A stretch of DNA of 64,000 nucleotides from Dactylococcopsis salina PCC 8305. GTDB lineage: Bacteria; Cyanobacteriota; Cyanobacteriia; Cyanobacteriales; Rubidibacteraceae. The notes below the pieces were generated by a model. It did not search any database. It had not been told where the DNA came from and saw only the letters and a program-made list of their open reading frames with translations. Numbering within the stretch: the stretch's first letter is position 1; every line of letters starts with the position of its first letter. The DNA is taken from contig NC_019780.1 of NCBI RefSeq assembly GCF_000317615.1, forward strand, positions 744,001-808,000, written 5' to 3'. The position numbers and the translations under genes are program-made. Positions 8,757 to 17,889 of this stretch are shown piece by piece.

Positions 8757-9398
8757 GTGTGGGGAAAGGTGAAAACAACTAAAAGTCCTTTGTGGAAGCT
8801 GGATTTCAGGGTGAAATGCTTATTGTTGACTGTGGCGGCGTTGAGTACGTTTGGGTTTTATACAGGATGCAAACAGTCTGCTGTGAATGCTCAAAATATT
8901 GCTCGTAATACTCAATCTACTGGAAAATGGTTGAATGCGTCTTTTCCCGTGGAGAATTTTCAAGCCTATACGTCTCCTTTTGGTTATCGTCAATCACCGA
9001 CAACGGGAAAACTTCAGTTTCATCGCGGTTTAGATTTAGCCGCCCCGATCGGGAGTTATATTCGCAATTGGTGGGGAGGAAGAATTGTTGATTTGTCCGA
9101 TCACACGGCTTGTGGCACAATGGTCGTTGTTCGATCGGGACAATGGGAACACATTTATTGTCATCTCAAAGGGAGTGTTCAGAAAACAAACGAAGGATTA
9201 GTGTTACTCGATCGAGAGGGAGGGATTCGCCTCAAAAAAGGTCAGCAAGTGGCGACAGGAACTCGTATTGGACGGATTGGGATGACAGGACGGACAACGG
9301 GATCGCATTTACACTGGGGGTTAAAATATGCAGGAGAATACATCGATCCAGGTTTGGTGTTACAAGAGATGTACAAGGAACAAGCGGCGGTACAATAG
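8757..9398 (+). CDS. M23-family peptidase, probable lipoprotein
   Basis: The C-terminal domain carries the LytM/M23 zinc motifs: HRGLDLAAPIG (HxxxD) near residue 82 and SHLHWGL (HxH) near residue 187. An N-terminal hydrophobic segment ends in FYTGC, an acceptable though not ideal lipobox, so the protein is probably anchored outside the cytoplasmic membrane. Such enzymes cleave peptidoglycan cross-bridges or act as amidase activators when residues are lost; the zinc ligands here look intact. The start is GTG 8757; there is no in-frame ATG close by. Confidence 0.85.
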   Translation: MWGKVKTTKSPLWKLDFRVKCLLLTVAALSTFGFYTGCKQSAVNAQNIARNTQSTGKWLNASFPVENFQAYTSPFGYRQSPTTGKLQFHRGLDLAAPIGSYIRNWWGGRIVDLSDHTACGTMVVVRSGQWEHIYCHLKGSVQKTNEGLVLLDREGGIRLKKGQQVATGTRIGRIGMTGRTTGSHLHWGLKYAGEYIDPGLVLQEMYKEQAAVQ

Positions 9399-9410
9399 AG
9401 TAATTCGACT

Positions 9411-9570
9411 CCCGATCGCCTCCTAACCCCCAATTTTGGGGGAACGACCTCCCGATCGCCTCCTAACCCCCAATTTTGGGGGAACGACCTCCCGATCGCC
9501 CCCTAACCCCCAATTTTGGGGGAACGACCTCCCGATCGCCCCCTAGCCCCCAATTCTGGGGGAACTACAA
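9411..9570 (+). repeat. Four tandem copies of a 40-bp C-rich repeat
   Basis: Four units of exactly 40 bp start at 9411, 9451, 9491 and 9531. Each begins CCCGATCGCC, continues CTAACCCCCAA and ends in GGGGGAACGACCT or, in the last unit, a diverged end. Each unit contains a GATCG core and a C5/G5 hairpin. The array lies between the peptidase gene and the DUF1400 hydrolase gene and could act as a multi-hairpin terminator. Confidence 0.9.
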
Positions 9571-9649
9571 AATGGAAAAAAGGACTCGATCGAGCGTCAA
9601 ACTCACCTGTTAAAATCATTTCGATATTGTTTTAGCATTCTCACCCTTA

Positions 9650-11266
9650 ATGTTTAAGAAACTGCTACCCGTTTGGTTTTCCACGATCGGTGCTGTTTTG
9701 TTTTCTCTCCCCAGCCAAGCAGCAGAAACCGTGTTTGTCTCTCTCGGTGTCCTTGAAATTTCGGTGTCTGTGGAATCTTTGGAACAATACGCCAGAGAAG
9801 GGACAATTACGCCAGAATTGGGGTCTTATACTCGCTATCTTAATGCAGAACAAAAGGAGAAATTAAAAGAAATTCTCACCCTTCCTGCAGAATTAGATAC
9901 AGTCGCGATCTCGCAATTTTTATATTCGCCTCAAGGAGAAACGATCCTCAGACAATTTGGGGAAATTATTGATACGAAAGCAAGACAAGGAGGATTCTAC
10001 GCCATTCGTTCGGGGTTAATTTTAGCGGCGGCTGATCCAGAGGGGTTAACCCTACTCAACTTTATTAAAGAATTTCCTACAGACGGATTACGGATTAATT
10101 CGGGTCGTGGCTTTGAATTAGTCAACCAACTTAGTCGCTTTATTAAAGAAACCGATCAAGCAGTGGCTATAATTGAACGTCAGGCGTTAGAAAACTCGAT
10201 CGCCACCCTCACGGAAGAAGAAACGGATTTCCCTCTCAACCTCCAATCTTCTGGAACTGTCCTTTATAATCGTCAAACCCTAGATTTAGTTGATAGACGA
10301 CCAATTTTCCAAGAAGGAGACCGATTTTTTACCCAACGAGAAATTCCTACCTTTTTATACTTACCAGAAACCGCTTCCTCGAAACGTCCTCCCTTAATCA
10401 TTATTTCTCATGGACTGGGGTCCGATCGCAGCACGTATAGTTATCTCGCTAAACATCTCGCGTCCTATGGTTTTGCGGTTGCTACCATTGAACATCCTGG
10501 GAGCAATGCTCGTCAACTGCAATCGTTACTCATGGGATTAGAAGCAGAAATCAGTCCGCCGTCAGAATTAATTAATCGTCCTCAAGATATCGAATTTTTA
10601 CTGAACTATTTAGAAAGAAATTACAACAGTCAAATTAATCTCAATCAGGTGGGAATTTTAGGACAGTCTTATGGAGCATATACCAGTTTAGCTGTTGCGG
10701 GAGCGGAAATCAATTATGAACAAGTCCGCCAACGTTGTGCCAATGAAGACACTCCTGCTGTCTTGAATTTTTCCATTTTACTGCAATGTCAATTATTGCG
10801 TCTCCCCCAACAAAATTATAATTTTGATGACCCTAGAATTAAAGCAGTTTTTGCTATTAATCCTTTAACCAGTATGATTTTTGGTGAAGAAGGACTACAA
10901 CAAATTGATGTTCCGACGCTATTAGTTACAGGAAGCGCGGACACGGTTACGCCTGCTTTATTAGAACAAATTCGACCGTTTAATTGGTTAGAAACCTCGG
11001 AGAAATATTTAGTTTTGCTCAAACGAGGAACGCATTTTTCTACTTTAGCAGAAGGGACAGAAGAAGGCATCCCTGTTCCCACAGAAGCGATCGGTCCTGA
11101 TCCCTCGATCGCGCAAGATTACATGAAAGCATTTAGCACCGCTTTCTTTAAAACTTATCTCACTGACGAAAGCAAATATAAAATCTATTTGAGTCCTGAA
11201 TACAGCGATCAAATTAATCGTCCTCAAATGCCAATTTATCTAATCGAAACCTTAAATGGATTCTAG
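9650..11266 (+). CDS. DUF1400/alpha-beta hydrolase, secreted
   Basis: The 538-residue protein starts with a signal peptide (MFKKLLPVWFSTIGAVLFSL...QAAE), then a DUF1400 region (residues about 25-150: VFVSLGVLEISVSVESL) typical of cyanobacteria. From residue 245 it has an alpha/beta hydrolase domain with the oxyanion stretch PPLIIISHGLGSD, the nucleophile elbow GILGQSYGAY (serine), a late aspartate in LLVTGSADTVTP and a histidine in RGTHFS. It is likely a periplasmic esterase or lipase; the substrate is unknown. The 3' end overlaps a convergent small gene by 53 bases. Confidence 0.85.
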   Translation: MFKKLLPVWFSTIGAVLFSLPSQAAETVFVSLGVLEISVSVESLEQYAREGTITPELGSYTRYLNAEQKEKLKEILTLPAELDTVAISQFLYSPQGETILRQFGEIIDTKARQGGFYAIRSGLILAAADPEGLTLLNFIKEFPTDGLRINSGRGFELVNQLSRFIKETDQAVAIIERQALENSIATLTEEETDFPLNLQSSGTVLYNRQTLDLVDRRPIFQEGDRFFTQREIPTFLYLPETASSKRPPLIIISHGLGSDRSTYSYLAKHLASYGFAVATIEHPGSNARQLQSLLMGLEAEISPPSELINRPQDIEFLLNYLERNYNSQINLNQVGILGQSYGAYTSLAVAGAEINYEQVRQRCANEDTPAVLNFSILLQCQLLRLPQQNYNFDDPRIKAVFAINPLTSMIFGEEGLQQIDVPTLLVTGSADTVTPALLEQIRPFNWLETSEKYLVLLKRGTHFSTLAEGTEEGIPVPTEAIGPDPSIAQDYMKAFSTAFFKTYLTDESKYKIYLSPEYSDQINRPQMPIYLIETLNGF

Positions 11267-11582
11267 GTGAAATAAATACAGACCAAAACCAGTCATACTC
11301 GTCAATGGGAAAGGTGGATGAATCAGAAGCCTTTTGATCTATTTCATTATTTGTAGTATCTGTAGAATTTATACTCTCTCTGGAGTTAGAAAAAAATTCA
11401 CTTAAACTCGCTCTTGCCAGTAATGTTGTGGCTATATTGCCAAAGGCTAATATAAATAAATAAAAAGCAAAACTGCTTGTCAAACAAGCTCTAAAAGTAG
11501 TTTTTGAAGAATGCCTAACTTTGATAAAACCTAAAGCAACACTAGCGATCAAAGAAGACAGTAAAGTTAATACGACTCCCAT
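11214..11582 (-). CDS. Small membrane protein, function unknown
   Basis: I do not recognise this 122-residue protein. The first 60 residues contain two hydrophobic segments (VVLTLLSSLIASVALGFI and FAFYLFILAFGNIATTLLA), and the C-terminal half is polar and acidic. It lies 20 bases downstream of a winged-helix gene and is probably co-transcribed with it. Its last 17 codons are read from the antisense of the neighbouring hydrolase gene, so the natural C-terminus may have been extended. Confidence 0.5.
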   Translation of the reverse strand: MGVVLTLLSSLIASVALGFIKVRHSSKTTFRACLTSSFAFYLFILAFGNIATTLLARASLSEFFSNSRESINSTDTTNNEIDQKASDSSTFPIDEYDWFWSVFISPRIHLRFRLDKLAFEDD

Positions 11583-11602
11583 ACCCTGTTTTTTTTCCCA
11601 TA

Positions 11603-11884
11603 TTAAATAAAAGCAGGGTTTCCAATTCTTTCTATTTCTCTTTTTACTTTTAGTCCTTTGGATGTGATGTAATAAATCGTGTAGTCTTCTATTGGTGCGC
11701 CTTTTTTTGCTACCAATTTTTCTTTTTCTAACTGGTGTAAAGCTCTTTTAGTTTCGTTTCGGTCTGTCTTCACTTGTTTTAGTAATTCACCTAAATGTAC
11801 TCTGCGGTTTTCCGCTACTCGATCGAAAACACGCTTATTATTTGGATCATTGATTAGTGAAGCAACGTAATTGTATGCAATCAT
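11603..11884 (-). CDS. Winged-helix DNA-binding protein
   Basis: The 93-residue protein has a winged-helix pattern: a helical pair (LGELLKQVKTDRNETKRALH) followed by the recognition helix LEKEKLVAKKGAP and a wing ending in YYITSKGLKVKREIER. It resembles small MarR/PadR-type or phage-type regulators. Its partner membrane gene follows closely. A role as the transcriptional regulator of that two-gene unit is a reasonable inference. The target is not identifiable from the sequence. Confidence 0.6.
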   Translation of the reverse strand: MIAYNYVASLINDPNNKRVFDRVAENRRVHLGELLKQVKTDRNETKRALHQLEKEKLVAKKGAPIEDYTIYYITSKGLKVKREIERIGNPAFI

Positions 11885-12198
11885 ATCCTTTTCATCTCCT
11901 CAGATTAAGTTGTCTGAGACAAGTATATCTCAATCCGATAACTCTACTTCCTTTAGTTGATATAGCTCTATGCAAACCAGTTGCACTTGCTCATTAATCA
12001 AAGATACCAGTTTCCGTAGTGCCAACTTGGGAGAAACGTTCTTTTTATCCCCTTGCCAAACTACCCTAAATTGCGCTATAAGAGATCAGGGAGACTTCCA
12101 GACGGCAAATATCCTCTGCGAGAGCTAACCGATGAGAACCGTAGAAGTCAACCCCAAATAGTATTTGACCAACAATCTACCGTAAGAAAATTGAATTT
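11885..12198. other. Intergenic region, divergent promoters expected
   Basis: About 310 bases separate the winged-helix gene from the DUF4327 gene. I see no open reading frame with homology, no clear tRNA and none of the repeat families common elsewhere. The 200 bases before 12199 are repeat-free and could carry a leader or small RNA, but I found no recognisable riboswitch or Yfr-type motif. Confidence 0.5.
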
Positions 12199-12417
12199 AT
12201 GACTAAGCAAGTCGCTCACCCAATGGTGAAGTTGCAACGTCAAGTGCAGTCACTGATTGATTCTAACCTGCTTAAGCCCACTGACAGCATCTGGAAAATT
12301 GCACTCCTCTATGGCAACGAATGGTCTTACTGGAAAAATGAACTCCTAGAGTTTGGTTTTTCTACCCAAGACCCCGTACAAGAGCTCCTACTCGTTGATG
12401 AGTGGGACGAAAACTGA
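12199..12417 (+). CDS. DUF4327 family protein
   Basis: The 72-residue protein (AHPMVKLQRQVQSLIDSN, then DSIWKIALLYGNEWSYWKNE) matches the small cyanobacterial DUF4327 family as I recall it. It is acidic at the C-terminus and has no signal peptide or membrane helix. Function is unknown. It precedes dnaG by 59 bases on the same strand, so co-transcription is possible but not shown. Confidence 0.7.
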   Translation: MTKQVAHPMVKLQRQVQSLIDSNLLKPTDSIWKIALLYGNEWSYWKNELLEFGFSTQDPVQELLLVDEWDEN

Positions 12418-12476
12418 TGCGATTGACAAAAACACGGAGTTGCGATCGATAAATCTGTAACGCTGAGACTAAACCC

Positions 12477-14423
12477 TTGAGTTCATCTCGTTTTCATCCT
12501 GATACCATTGAAACCATTCGCGATCGAGTTGACATTGTAGATGTCATCTCCGACTCGGTGGTATTAAAGAAACGGGGAAAAGACTATCAAGGGTTATGTC
12601 CTTTTCACGAAGAGAAAACCCCTAGTTTTACCGTTAGTCCCAGTAAACAACTGTATTATTGCTTTGGCTGCGGTGCTGGGGGTAATGTTTTTAAGTTTTT
12701 GATGGAGGTGGGAAAACAGTCGTTTAGTGAAGTCGTGTTAGACTTAGCGCGACGCTATCAGATTGAAGTTAAAACCCTTGAACCCGAACAACAGGAAAAA
12801 TTACAACGAGAATTATCCCTACGGGAACAACTGTATGAGATTTTAGCGGTAGCTGGAAACTTCTATCAGTACATCCTACAGCAACCCGAAGGGAAAACCG
12901 CCCTTGAGTATTTGCAAAGCGAACGCAATTTTGATCAGGAAACGATTAAAACTTGGGGGTTGGGATACGCACCCCAAGGATGGGAAACCCTCCATCGCTA
13001 TTTAGTGGAACAGAAACGCTATCCTGTGGGGTTGGTGGAACAAGCGGGATTAATCCAGCCGCGAAAGTCTGGGAAAGGATATGTCGATCGATTCCGCGAT
13101 CGAGCGATGATTCCCATAAAAGACCCACAAGGGCGAATTATCGGCTTTGGCAGTCGCACTTTAGGAGATGATGAACCCAAGTATCTAAACTCTCCCGAAA
13201 CCCCGTTATTTGACAAAAGTAAAACCCTTTTCGCATTGGATCAAGCCAGAGACGCAATCCGAAAAGAAGATCAAGCAATTATTGTCGAAGGATATTTTGA
13301 CGCGATCGCCCTCCATGCTGCCGCAATTAAGCCTGTGGTTGCATCTTTGGGAACAGCCTTAAGTAAAGATCATATTCGTCAACTGTTGCGTTACACCGAA
13401 TCTAAACAAATTATTTATAATTTTGATGCGGATCAAGCGGGAATTACTGCGACGCAAAGAGGGATTAAAGAAATTGAACCGTTAGTTTATTCTGGACAAG
13501 TACAACTGCGAGTTTTAAATCTTCCTGGGGGAAAAGATGCGGATGAGTTTCTCAAAAGTCATCCTGACGCAGCGCAACAATATCGTCAACAACTAGAAAC
13601 AGCGCCATTTTGGATAGACTGGCAAATTGATCAATTGATTAAAGATCAAGATTTAAATCAGCCGCATCAAGTGCAAAAAGTGACCGATGAAATGGTGAAA
13701 TTAGTTAACCGTCTTCAAGATGTTACCTTGAGAACCCATTATATTCGCCATTGTGCTGAGATTTTAAGTCAAGGAGATTCCCAACAGACTCCCCTTTATT
13801 TGGAGAGTTTTCGTAATGCGCTGAAAAAGCCTCAAAAAGGAAAAAAATCGTCCCTTTCTCAAACCTCATCTACAGAAAAAAATGTTCAGTCATTTCCAAC
13901 ACTGAGTCAACTTTTAGCACAAGCAGAAGCGTTATTATTGCGAGTGTATCTTCATTGTCCAGGCTATCGATCGAGCATTTTTGAGACTTTAGAAGAGAAG
14001 GAATTGTTATTTAGTTTATCTCCTTATCGTTGGTTATGGCAAAAAATTTTAGAACTAGAAGCAACTTATGATTTTAGTGGCGATCATCAACAAAAAAACT
14101 TACTTCTAACTCAACTAGAAGATGAAATTACTCAATTTCCAGAATATGAGAAAGCATTAAAAAGTGTGCTGCAATTACAAGAAACCACTAGCACAGACTT
14201 ACAACGTCCTGGGTTAGTGGTAAAAGCATCGATCGCCACTTTAGAACAAACGAATTGCGAGAAACAAAAACGTTATTGTCTGCAACAATGGCAACAATTA
14301 GATGGTAACACGGATCAAGAAACAATTGATTATTATATGAAACAATTTTACGAAGCACAAAGACAGTTAGAATTGTTGAAACAACAACGCCAATTTTCCA
14401 TTCAAGATATCATTAGTAATTGA
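12477..14423 (+). CDS. dnaG: DNA primase
   Basis: DnaG makes RNA primers for replication. The 648-residue protein has the N-terminal zinc-binding module (GLCPFHEEKTPSF ... YYCFGCGAGG), the RNA polymerase core, and a Toprim domain with AIIVEGYFDAIALH, VASLGTALS and IYNFDADQAG, whose acidic residues bind metal. The C-terminal helicase-binding domain is degenerate, as usual in cyanobacteria. The start is TTG 12477 (SSSRFHPDTIETIRDRVDIV); no in-frame ATG lies in the conserved N-terminus. Confidence 0.95.
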   Translation: MSSSRFHPDTIETIRDRVDIVDVISDSVVLKKRGKDYQGLCPFHEEKTPSFTVSPSKQLYYCFGCGAGGNVFKFLMEVGKQSFSEVVLDLARRYQIEVKTLEPEQQEKLQRELSLREQLYEILAVAGNFYQYILQQPEGKTALEYLQSERNFDQETIKTWGLGYAPQGWETLHRYLVEQKRYPVGLVEQAGLIQPRKSGKGYVDRFRDRAMIPIKDPQGRIIGFGSRTLGDDEPKYLNSPETPLFDKSKTLFALDQARDAIRKEDQAIIVEGYFDAIALHAAAIKPVVASLGTALSKDHIRQLLRYTESKQIIYNFDADQAGITATQRGIKEIEPLVYSGQVQLRVLNLPGGKDADEFLKSHPDAAQQYRQQLETAPFWIDWQIDQLIKDQDLNQPHQVQKVTDEMVKLVNRLQDVTLRTHYIRHCAEILSQGDSQQTPLYLESFRNALKKPQKGKKSSLSQTSSTEKNVQSFPTLSQLLAQAEALLLRVYLHCPGYRSSIFETLEEKELLFSLSPYRWLWQKILELEATYDFSGDHQQKNLLLTQLEDEITQFPEYEKALKSVLQLQETTSTDLQRPGLVVKASIATLEQTNCEKQKRYCLQQWQQLDGNTDQETIDYYMKQFYEAQRQLELLKQQRQFSIQDIISN

Positions 14424-14438
14424 ATCAAATTCCGTCCT

Positions 14439-15860
14439 GTGAATGAAACACTTATGAATCCTGTTATCTCTGGTGAACAATTAAAATTATTTAATCCTCA
14501 TCTTTTAAAATCCTTTTGCCAAAATCGGTTTACCTTTATTGATTTATTTGCTGGTATTGGTGGCTTTCGGATTGCTTTAGAAAAGTTAGGGGGAAAATGT
14601 TTAGGTTACTCAGAAATCGATCGAGACGCGAGGGAAGTTTATCAGAAAAACTTTATTAATTATGTTAATTCTGATGAGATTGATTTAGGAGATGTTAAAC
14701 AGATTCATCATTTACCTTGGCGCATTGATTTAATTGTTGGTGGTGTTCCTTGTCAACCATGGTCGATCGCTGGAAAATCAGGAGGTTTTGATGATCCAAG
14801 AGGACGTTTATGGTTTGATGTTATTAGAATTGTGGAATTAAATCAACCACAAGGCTTTATTTTTGAAAATGTTAAAGGATTAACTGATCCCAGACATCAA
14901 AAGAGTTTTTCTTATATTTTAGAAAGTTTAACGAACAGTGGTTATCAAGTCCAGTGGAAAGTTCTTAACTCCTATGATTTTGGACTCCCTCAAGATCGGC
15001 AAAGAGTTTTTATTGTGGGAAATAAAACGCTAGATAATGACAGAATTTTCTTTGATTTTCCGCAACCATTGAAACAAAAACCTAAACTTTATAATGCAAT
15101 TAATCACATTAGTTGTCAGGAAGTGATAAAAACTAAATTCCCTCCTGAGATTTTATATGGCGGAAAAAACAAAATCCCACCAGCAAGAGGACGGTTTCAG
15201 AAAATAGATGAACTCAATGACTTTTTTATTTTTGCTGATATTCGTGGCGGACATACTACCATTCATTCTTGGGATTTAATTAGAACCAGTGAACGAGAAA
15301 AATATATCTGTGAGGTTTTGCGTAAAAATAGACGTAGCAAAAAATACGGAAATAAAGACGGTAATCCTTTGAGTTTTGCTGATTTATTAACCTTAATTCC
15401 AGACTTAAAACTTAGAGAGTTAGAGAAATTAGTCAAGAAAAACATCATTCATTATAAAGAAAGAGGATATGAGTTTGTTAACTCCAAAATCTCTTCTGGA
15501 ATTAATGGAATTTCTAAGATTTTTATGCCTTATGCTGATGCAATTTCTACCTTAACGGCGACAGGAACAAAAGTTTTTGTCTCTAAAATTGCCATTCCTT
15601 GTCAGACTCCTGATGAATATAAACGACTTTTTATTAAAGAAGTTTACCGCAAAAGACGTTTTAAGTCACTGACGGTAAAAGATTATGCTCAATTACAAGG
15701 ATTTCCTGATTATTTTATTCCTCATCCTGAAGAAAGAACAGCTAAAAAGCAGTTTGGAAATGCGGTATCTGTTCCTGTTGTTTTTCATCTAACCCAATCT
15801 TTATTATTAGTGATTTTACAAAATGAGACAAATCAGTCAAGAGACATATCAAGCAATTAA
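14439..15860 (+). CDS. Type II DNA (cytosine-5) methyltransferase
   Basis: The protein has ordered C5-methyltransferase motifs: FIDLFAGIGGFR (I), GVPCQPW with catalytic cysteine (IV), FENVKGL (VI), DRQRVFIVG (VIII) and, near the C-terminus, KKQFGNAVSVPVV (X). A long target-recognition region of about 170 residues separates VIII from IX-X. It protects DNA against the overlapping endonuclease gene. The start may be GTG 14439 or ATG 14454. If the partner is TdeIII-like, the target may be GGNCC, which is inference only. Confidence 0.88.
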   Translation: MNETLMNPVISGEQLKLFNPHLLKSFCQNRFTFIDLFAGIGGFRIALEKLGGKCLGYSEIDRDAREVYQKNFINYVNSDEIDLGDVKQIHHLPWRIDLIVGGVPCQPWSIAGKSGGFDDPRGRLWFDVIRIVELNQPQGFIFENVKGLTDPRHQKSFSYILESLTNSGYQVQWKVLNSYDFGLPQDRQRVFIVGNKTLDNDRIFFDFPQPLKQKPKLYNAINHISCQEVIKTKFPPEILYGGKNKIPPARGRFQKIDELNDFFIFADIRGGHTTIHSWDLIRTSEREKYICEVLRKNRRSKKYGNKDGNPLSFADLLTLIPDLKLRELEKLVKKNIIHYKERGYEFVNSKISSGINGISKIFMPYADAISTLTATGTKVFVSKIAIPCQTPDEYKRLFIKEVYRKRRFKSLTVKDYAQLQGFPDYFIPHPEERTAKKQFGNAVSVPVVFHLTQSLLLVILQNETNQSRDISSN

Positions 15861-16665
15861 AAACTTTTTAGATCAGTTTTTAGAAGAGTTAGTTCAAGAA
15901 TACAAAGCTCGTAAATTAAAAGAGTTTGAAACGGCTAAGGAGTATTTAACACGAAGTTCTTCACAAGGAAGATTAAAACCTTTTCAATCAGCAATGATTC
16001 CTATAGAATTACTATTAATTAATGAATTTGAGCGAGGTTTAAGCACTAGATTAGGAAATACTTTTGAAGAATGCGCCCGTTTGTTAGCCTTAGATTATCA
16101 TAAAACTGCAATAAGACAATATAACTTAACGACACAAGTTAGCCGTTCCGCTTATGCTGAAGCAGAAAAACAAAAGGAATACTATGAACATTTAGTGACA
16201 AATAAATCGGAAAAAATCTCTTTTAACCAGATGGCTAAACGAGTGGTTGATGCTGGAAAAAAAAATGATTTGGAAACGGTTACTTTACGGGTAGATTTAT
16301 ATGTGATTTCCCAAGATGGAAAGGAATATTTTTTTGAAATGAAAGCACCGAAACCAAATAAAGGACAATGTTTAGAAGTAACACAACGTTTACTAAGGAT
16401 TCACGCTATTAAACAAAAACTTCCACCTCAAATAAATAGTTATTATGCAATGTCATATAATCCCTATGGTAGCTCAAGGGAGGATTACAAATGGTCTTAT
16501 GCAAGAAACTATATGCCTTTTGATGATATGGTTTTGATTGGGGAAGAGTTTTGGAATTTAATTGGTGGTGAATCGGCGTTTGAACAATTATTAAATATCT
16601 ATCGGGAAGTTGGAGAAGAAAAACGAAAATATTTAATTGAAGCTCTAGCTTTTCATTCTCCCTAA
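15823..16665 (+). CDS. Type II restriction endonuclease, TdeIII-like
   Basis: The 280-residue protein overlaps the methyltransferase by 38 bases. It has a PD-(D/E)XK-type active-site pattern: LRVDLYVISQDG followed by YFFEMKAPKPNKGQ. The segment RLGNTFEECARLLALDYH fits my memory of the TdeIII family (GGNCC), but I cannot confirm this without a search. The overlap delays translation of the nuclease until the methylase has been read, a common safety arrangement. It ends 21 bases inside a convergent gene. Confidence 0.65.
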   Translation: MRQISQETYQAIKNFLDQFLEELVQEYKARKLKEFETAKEYLTRSSSQGRLKPFQSAMIPIELLLINEFERGLSTRLGNTFEECARLLALDYHKTAIRQYNLTTQVSRSAYAEAEKQKEYYEHLVTNKSEKISFNQMAKRVVDAGKKNDLETVTLRVDLYVISQDGKEYFFEMKAPKPNKGQCLEVTQRLLRIHAIKQKLPPQINSYYAMSYNPYGSSREDYKWSYARNYMPFDDMVLIGEEFWNLIGGESAFEQLLNIYREVGEEKRKYLIEALAFHSP

Positions 16666-16935
16666 TTTCCTGTAACCCCTAAAAAGTGAGAAGTGTCTTT
16701 TTTTTTGAGAAAGTTTCCTTTGACTTTTATTCTCATTTTTGGAAATCGGTTCGATTTGAGACTCTGTGACCTCCAACGTAATTTGTGAAAGATTAAACCC
16801 TTCTAAACTGTACCCATCTTCTTCGCCTTCTGGCGTGGGATAATGTTCAACAATCGTAGCAACATCTCCTTTCTGGAGGTTATATTTGACTATATCTTCT
16901 TTGAGAGCTACTTGTGTAAATAGGGGAAATGTCAT
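16645..16935 (-). CDS. DUF4926 domain protein with extended tail
   Basis: The first 65 residues (PLFTQVALKEDIVKYNLQKG, then DVATIVEHYPTPEGEEDGYS) match the DUF4926 family. The remaining 30 residues (basic, KSQRKLSQKKRHF) extend beyond the usual family end and run into the antisense of the restriction gene tail, so the original stop may have been lost. It follows a DUF6883-like gene by 11 bases. Such pairs occur widely in cyanobacteria and are TA-like in layout, but activity is not established. Confidence 0.65.
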   Translation of the reverse strand: MTFPLFTQVALKEDIVKYNLQKGDVATIVEHYPTPEGEEDGYSLEGFNLSQITLEVTESQIEPISKNENKSQRKLSQKKRHFSLFRGYRKLGRMKS

Positions 16936-16946
16936 AACTACCTCAT

Positions 16947-17276
16947 TTAAAGACGCTTTTGATCTGGTACTAAGGTAACAAATTTTGTTTCTTTAGGAGT
17001 TGTCATCCACACGGTAAGGACGGGTAAAGTGACCCCATTAGGTCCGATTAAATTTCCTCGTATCTCATACTTTTGACCAAATCTTGTTGTTTCAATTAGC
17101 GTTGCTTCCTGAGATAAAATTTGTTCTCTGATATCTGTTTCAAGTTGTTGCCAGTTGTCGAGGGAATAGCCCCCTTTGGCTAAATATTTAGATTTATCGT
17201 CTTTAGGTAAAGGAACTAATAGGTATTGAGTTAATTTAGCTTTAGCAATGATTACGTTAGGGGAGAAATAAGTCAT
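16947..17276 (-). CDS. DUF6883-like protein paired with DUF4926
   Basis: The 109-residue protein contains VPLPKDDKSKYLAKGGYSLD and NWQQLETDIREQIL, then a beta-rich C-terminal half ending in a TVWMTTP-type strand. This resembles the DUF6883 family that I have seen annotated next to DUF4926 genes. It is the upstream member of the pair. A toxin role is often guessed for this fold because of its genomic context; I cannot confirm one here. Confidence 0.6.
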   Translation of the reverse strand: MTYFSPNVIIAKAKLTQYLLVPLPKDDKSKYLAKGGYSLDNWQQLETDIREQILSQEATLIETTRFGQKYEIRGNLIGPNGVTLPVLTVWMTTPKETKFVTLVPDQKRL

Positions 17277-17397
17277 GCGTTCGATTTTTTGTGTTTATCC
17301 TTGTCGCCTAAAAACAGTATAAAAAGCGCAGTAAAGAACCAAGACAATCAAAGAGATTTATTGTAAATTGTTAATAGTTAACTATTGAGTTTTAAGA

Positions 17398-17889
17398 ATG
17401 TTGCGTTTAAGTTGGCTGTCCCTATTTTGTTGTATATTGTTAATTAGCTGCGCTCCCAGTGACCCCTCCGTTGCTGAATCGGAAACGACGCTCACTGAAT
17501 CACTAGGTCAAGAACTTCCCATCACTGCGATCGCGCAAATGGGAGGAAAAACGATTAAATTAGAAGTAGCGAAAACCCCCGAACAGCAAGCGATCGGGCT
17601 GATGTATCGAGAGGAATTACCCGCCGATCAAGGGATGCTATTTCCGATGAATCCGCCACGAGAACCACGATTTTGGATGAAAAATGTCGAGATTCCTTTA
17701 GATATGATTTTTGTGCGAGAGGGAAAAATTCGCGCGATCGCCCACGATGTTCCCCCTTGTGAGGAAGACCCCTGTCTCACTTATAGCCCAGAAGTAATTA
17801 TAGACCAAGTGATTGAACTACGGGGAGGACAAGCGAAAGCATTGGGATTAGAAATCGGTGACTCGATCGAGATCAAATCAGTTCAATGA
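17398..17889 (+). CDS. DUF192 family lipoprotein
   Basis: The 163-residue protein has a signal sequence ending in the lipobox LISC (residues 15-18) and a DUF192 domain with TPEQQAIGLMYREELPADQG and PRFWMKNVEIPLDMIFV, both conserved in the family. It is likely a membrane-anchored periplasmic protein of unknown function. The 3' end overlaps the convergent brnA-like gene by 7 bases. ATG 17398 gives a normal signal peptide. Confidence 0.85.
   Translation: MLRLSWLSLFCCILLISCAPSDPSVAESETTLTESLGQELPITAIAQMGGKTIKLEVAKTPEQQAIGLMYREELPADQGMLFPMNPPREPRFWMKNVEIPLDMIFVREGKIRAIAHDVPPCEEDPCLTYSPEVIIDQVIELRGGQAKALGLEIGDSIEIKSVQ

Noticed and set aside
11885..12198. Riboswitch or tRNA in the long gap before the DUF4327 gene
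   Set aside because: I could not find a cloverleaf, a cobalamin-type box or another known aptamer core in this stretch.
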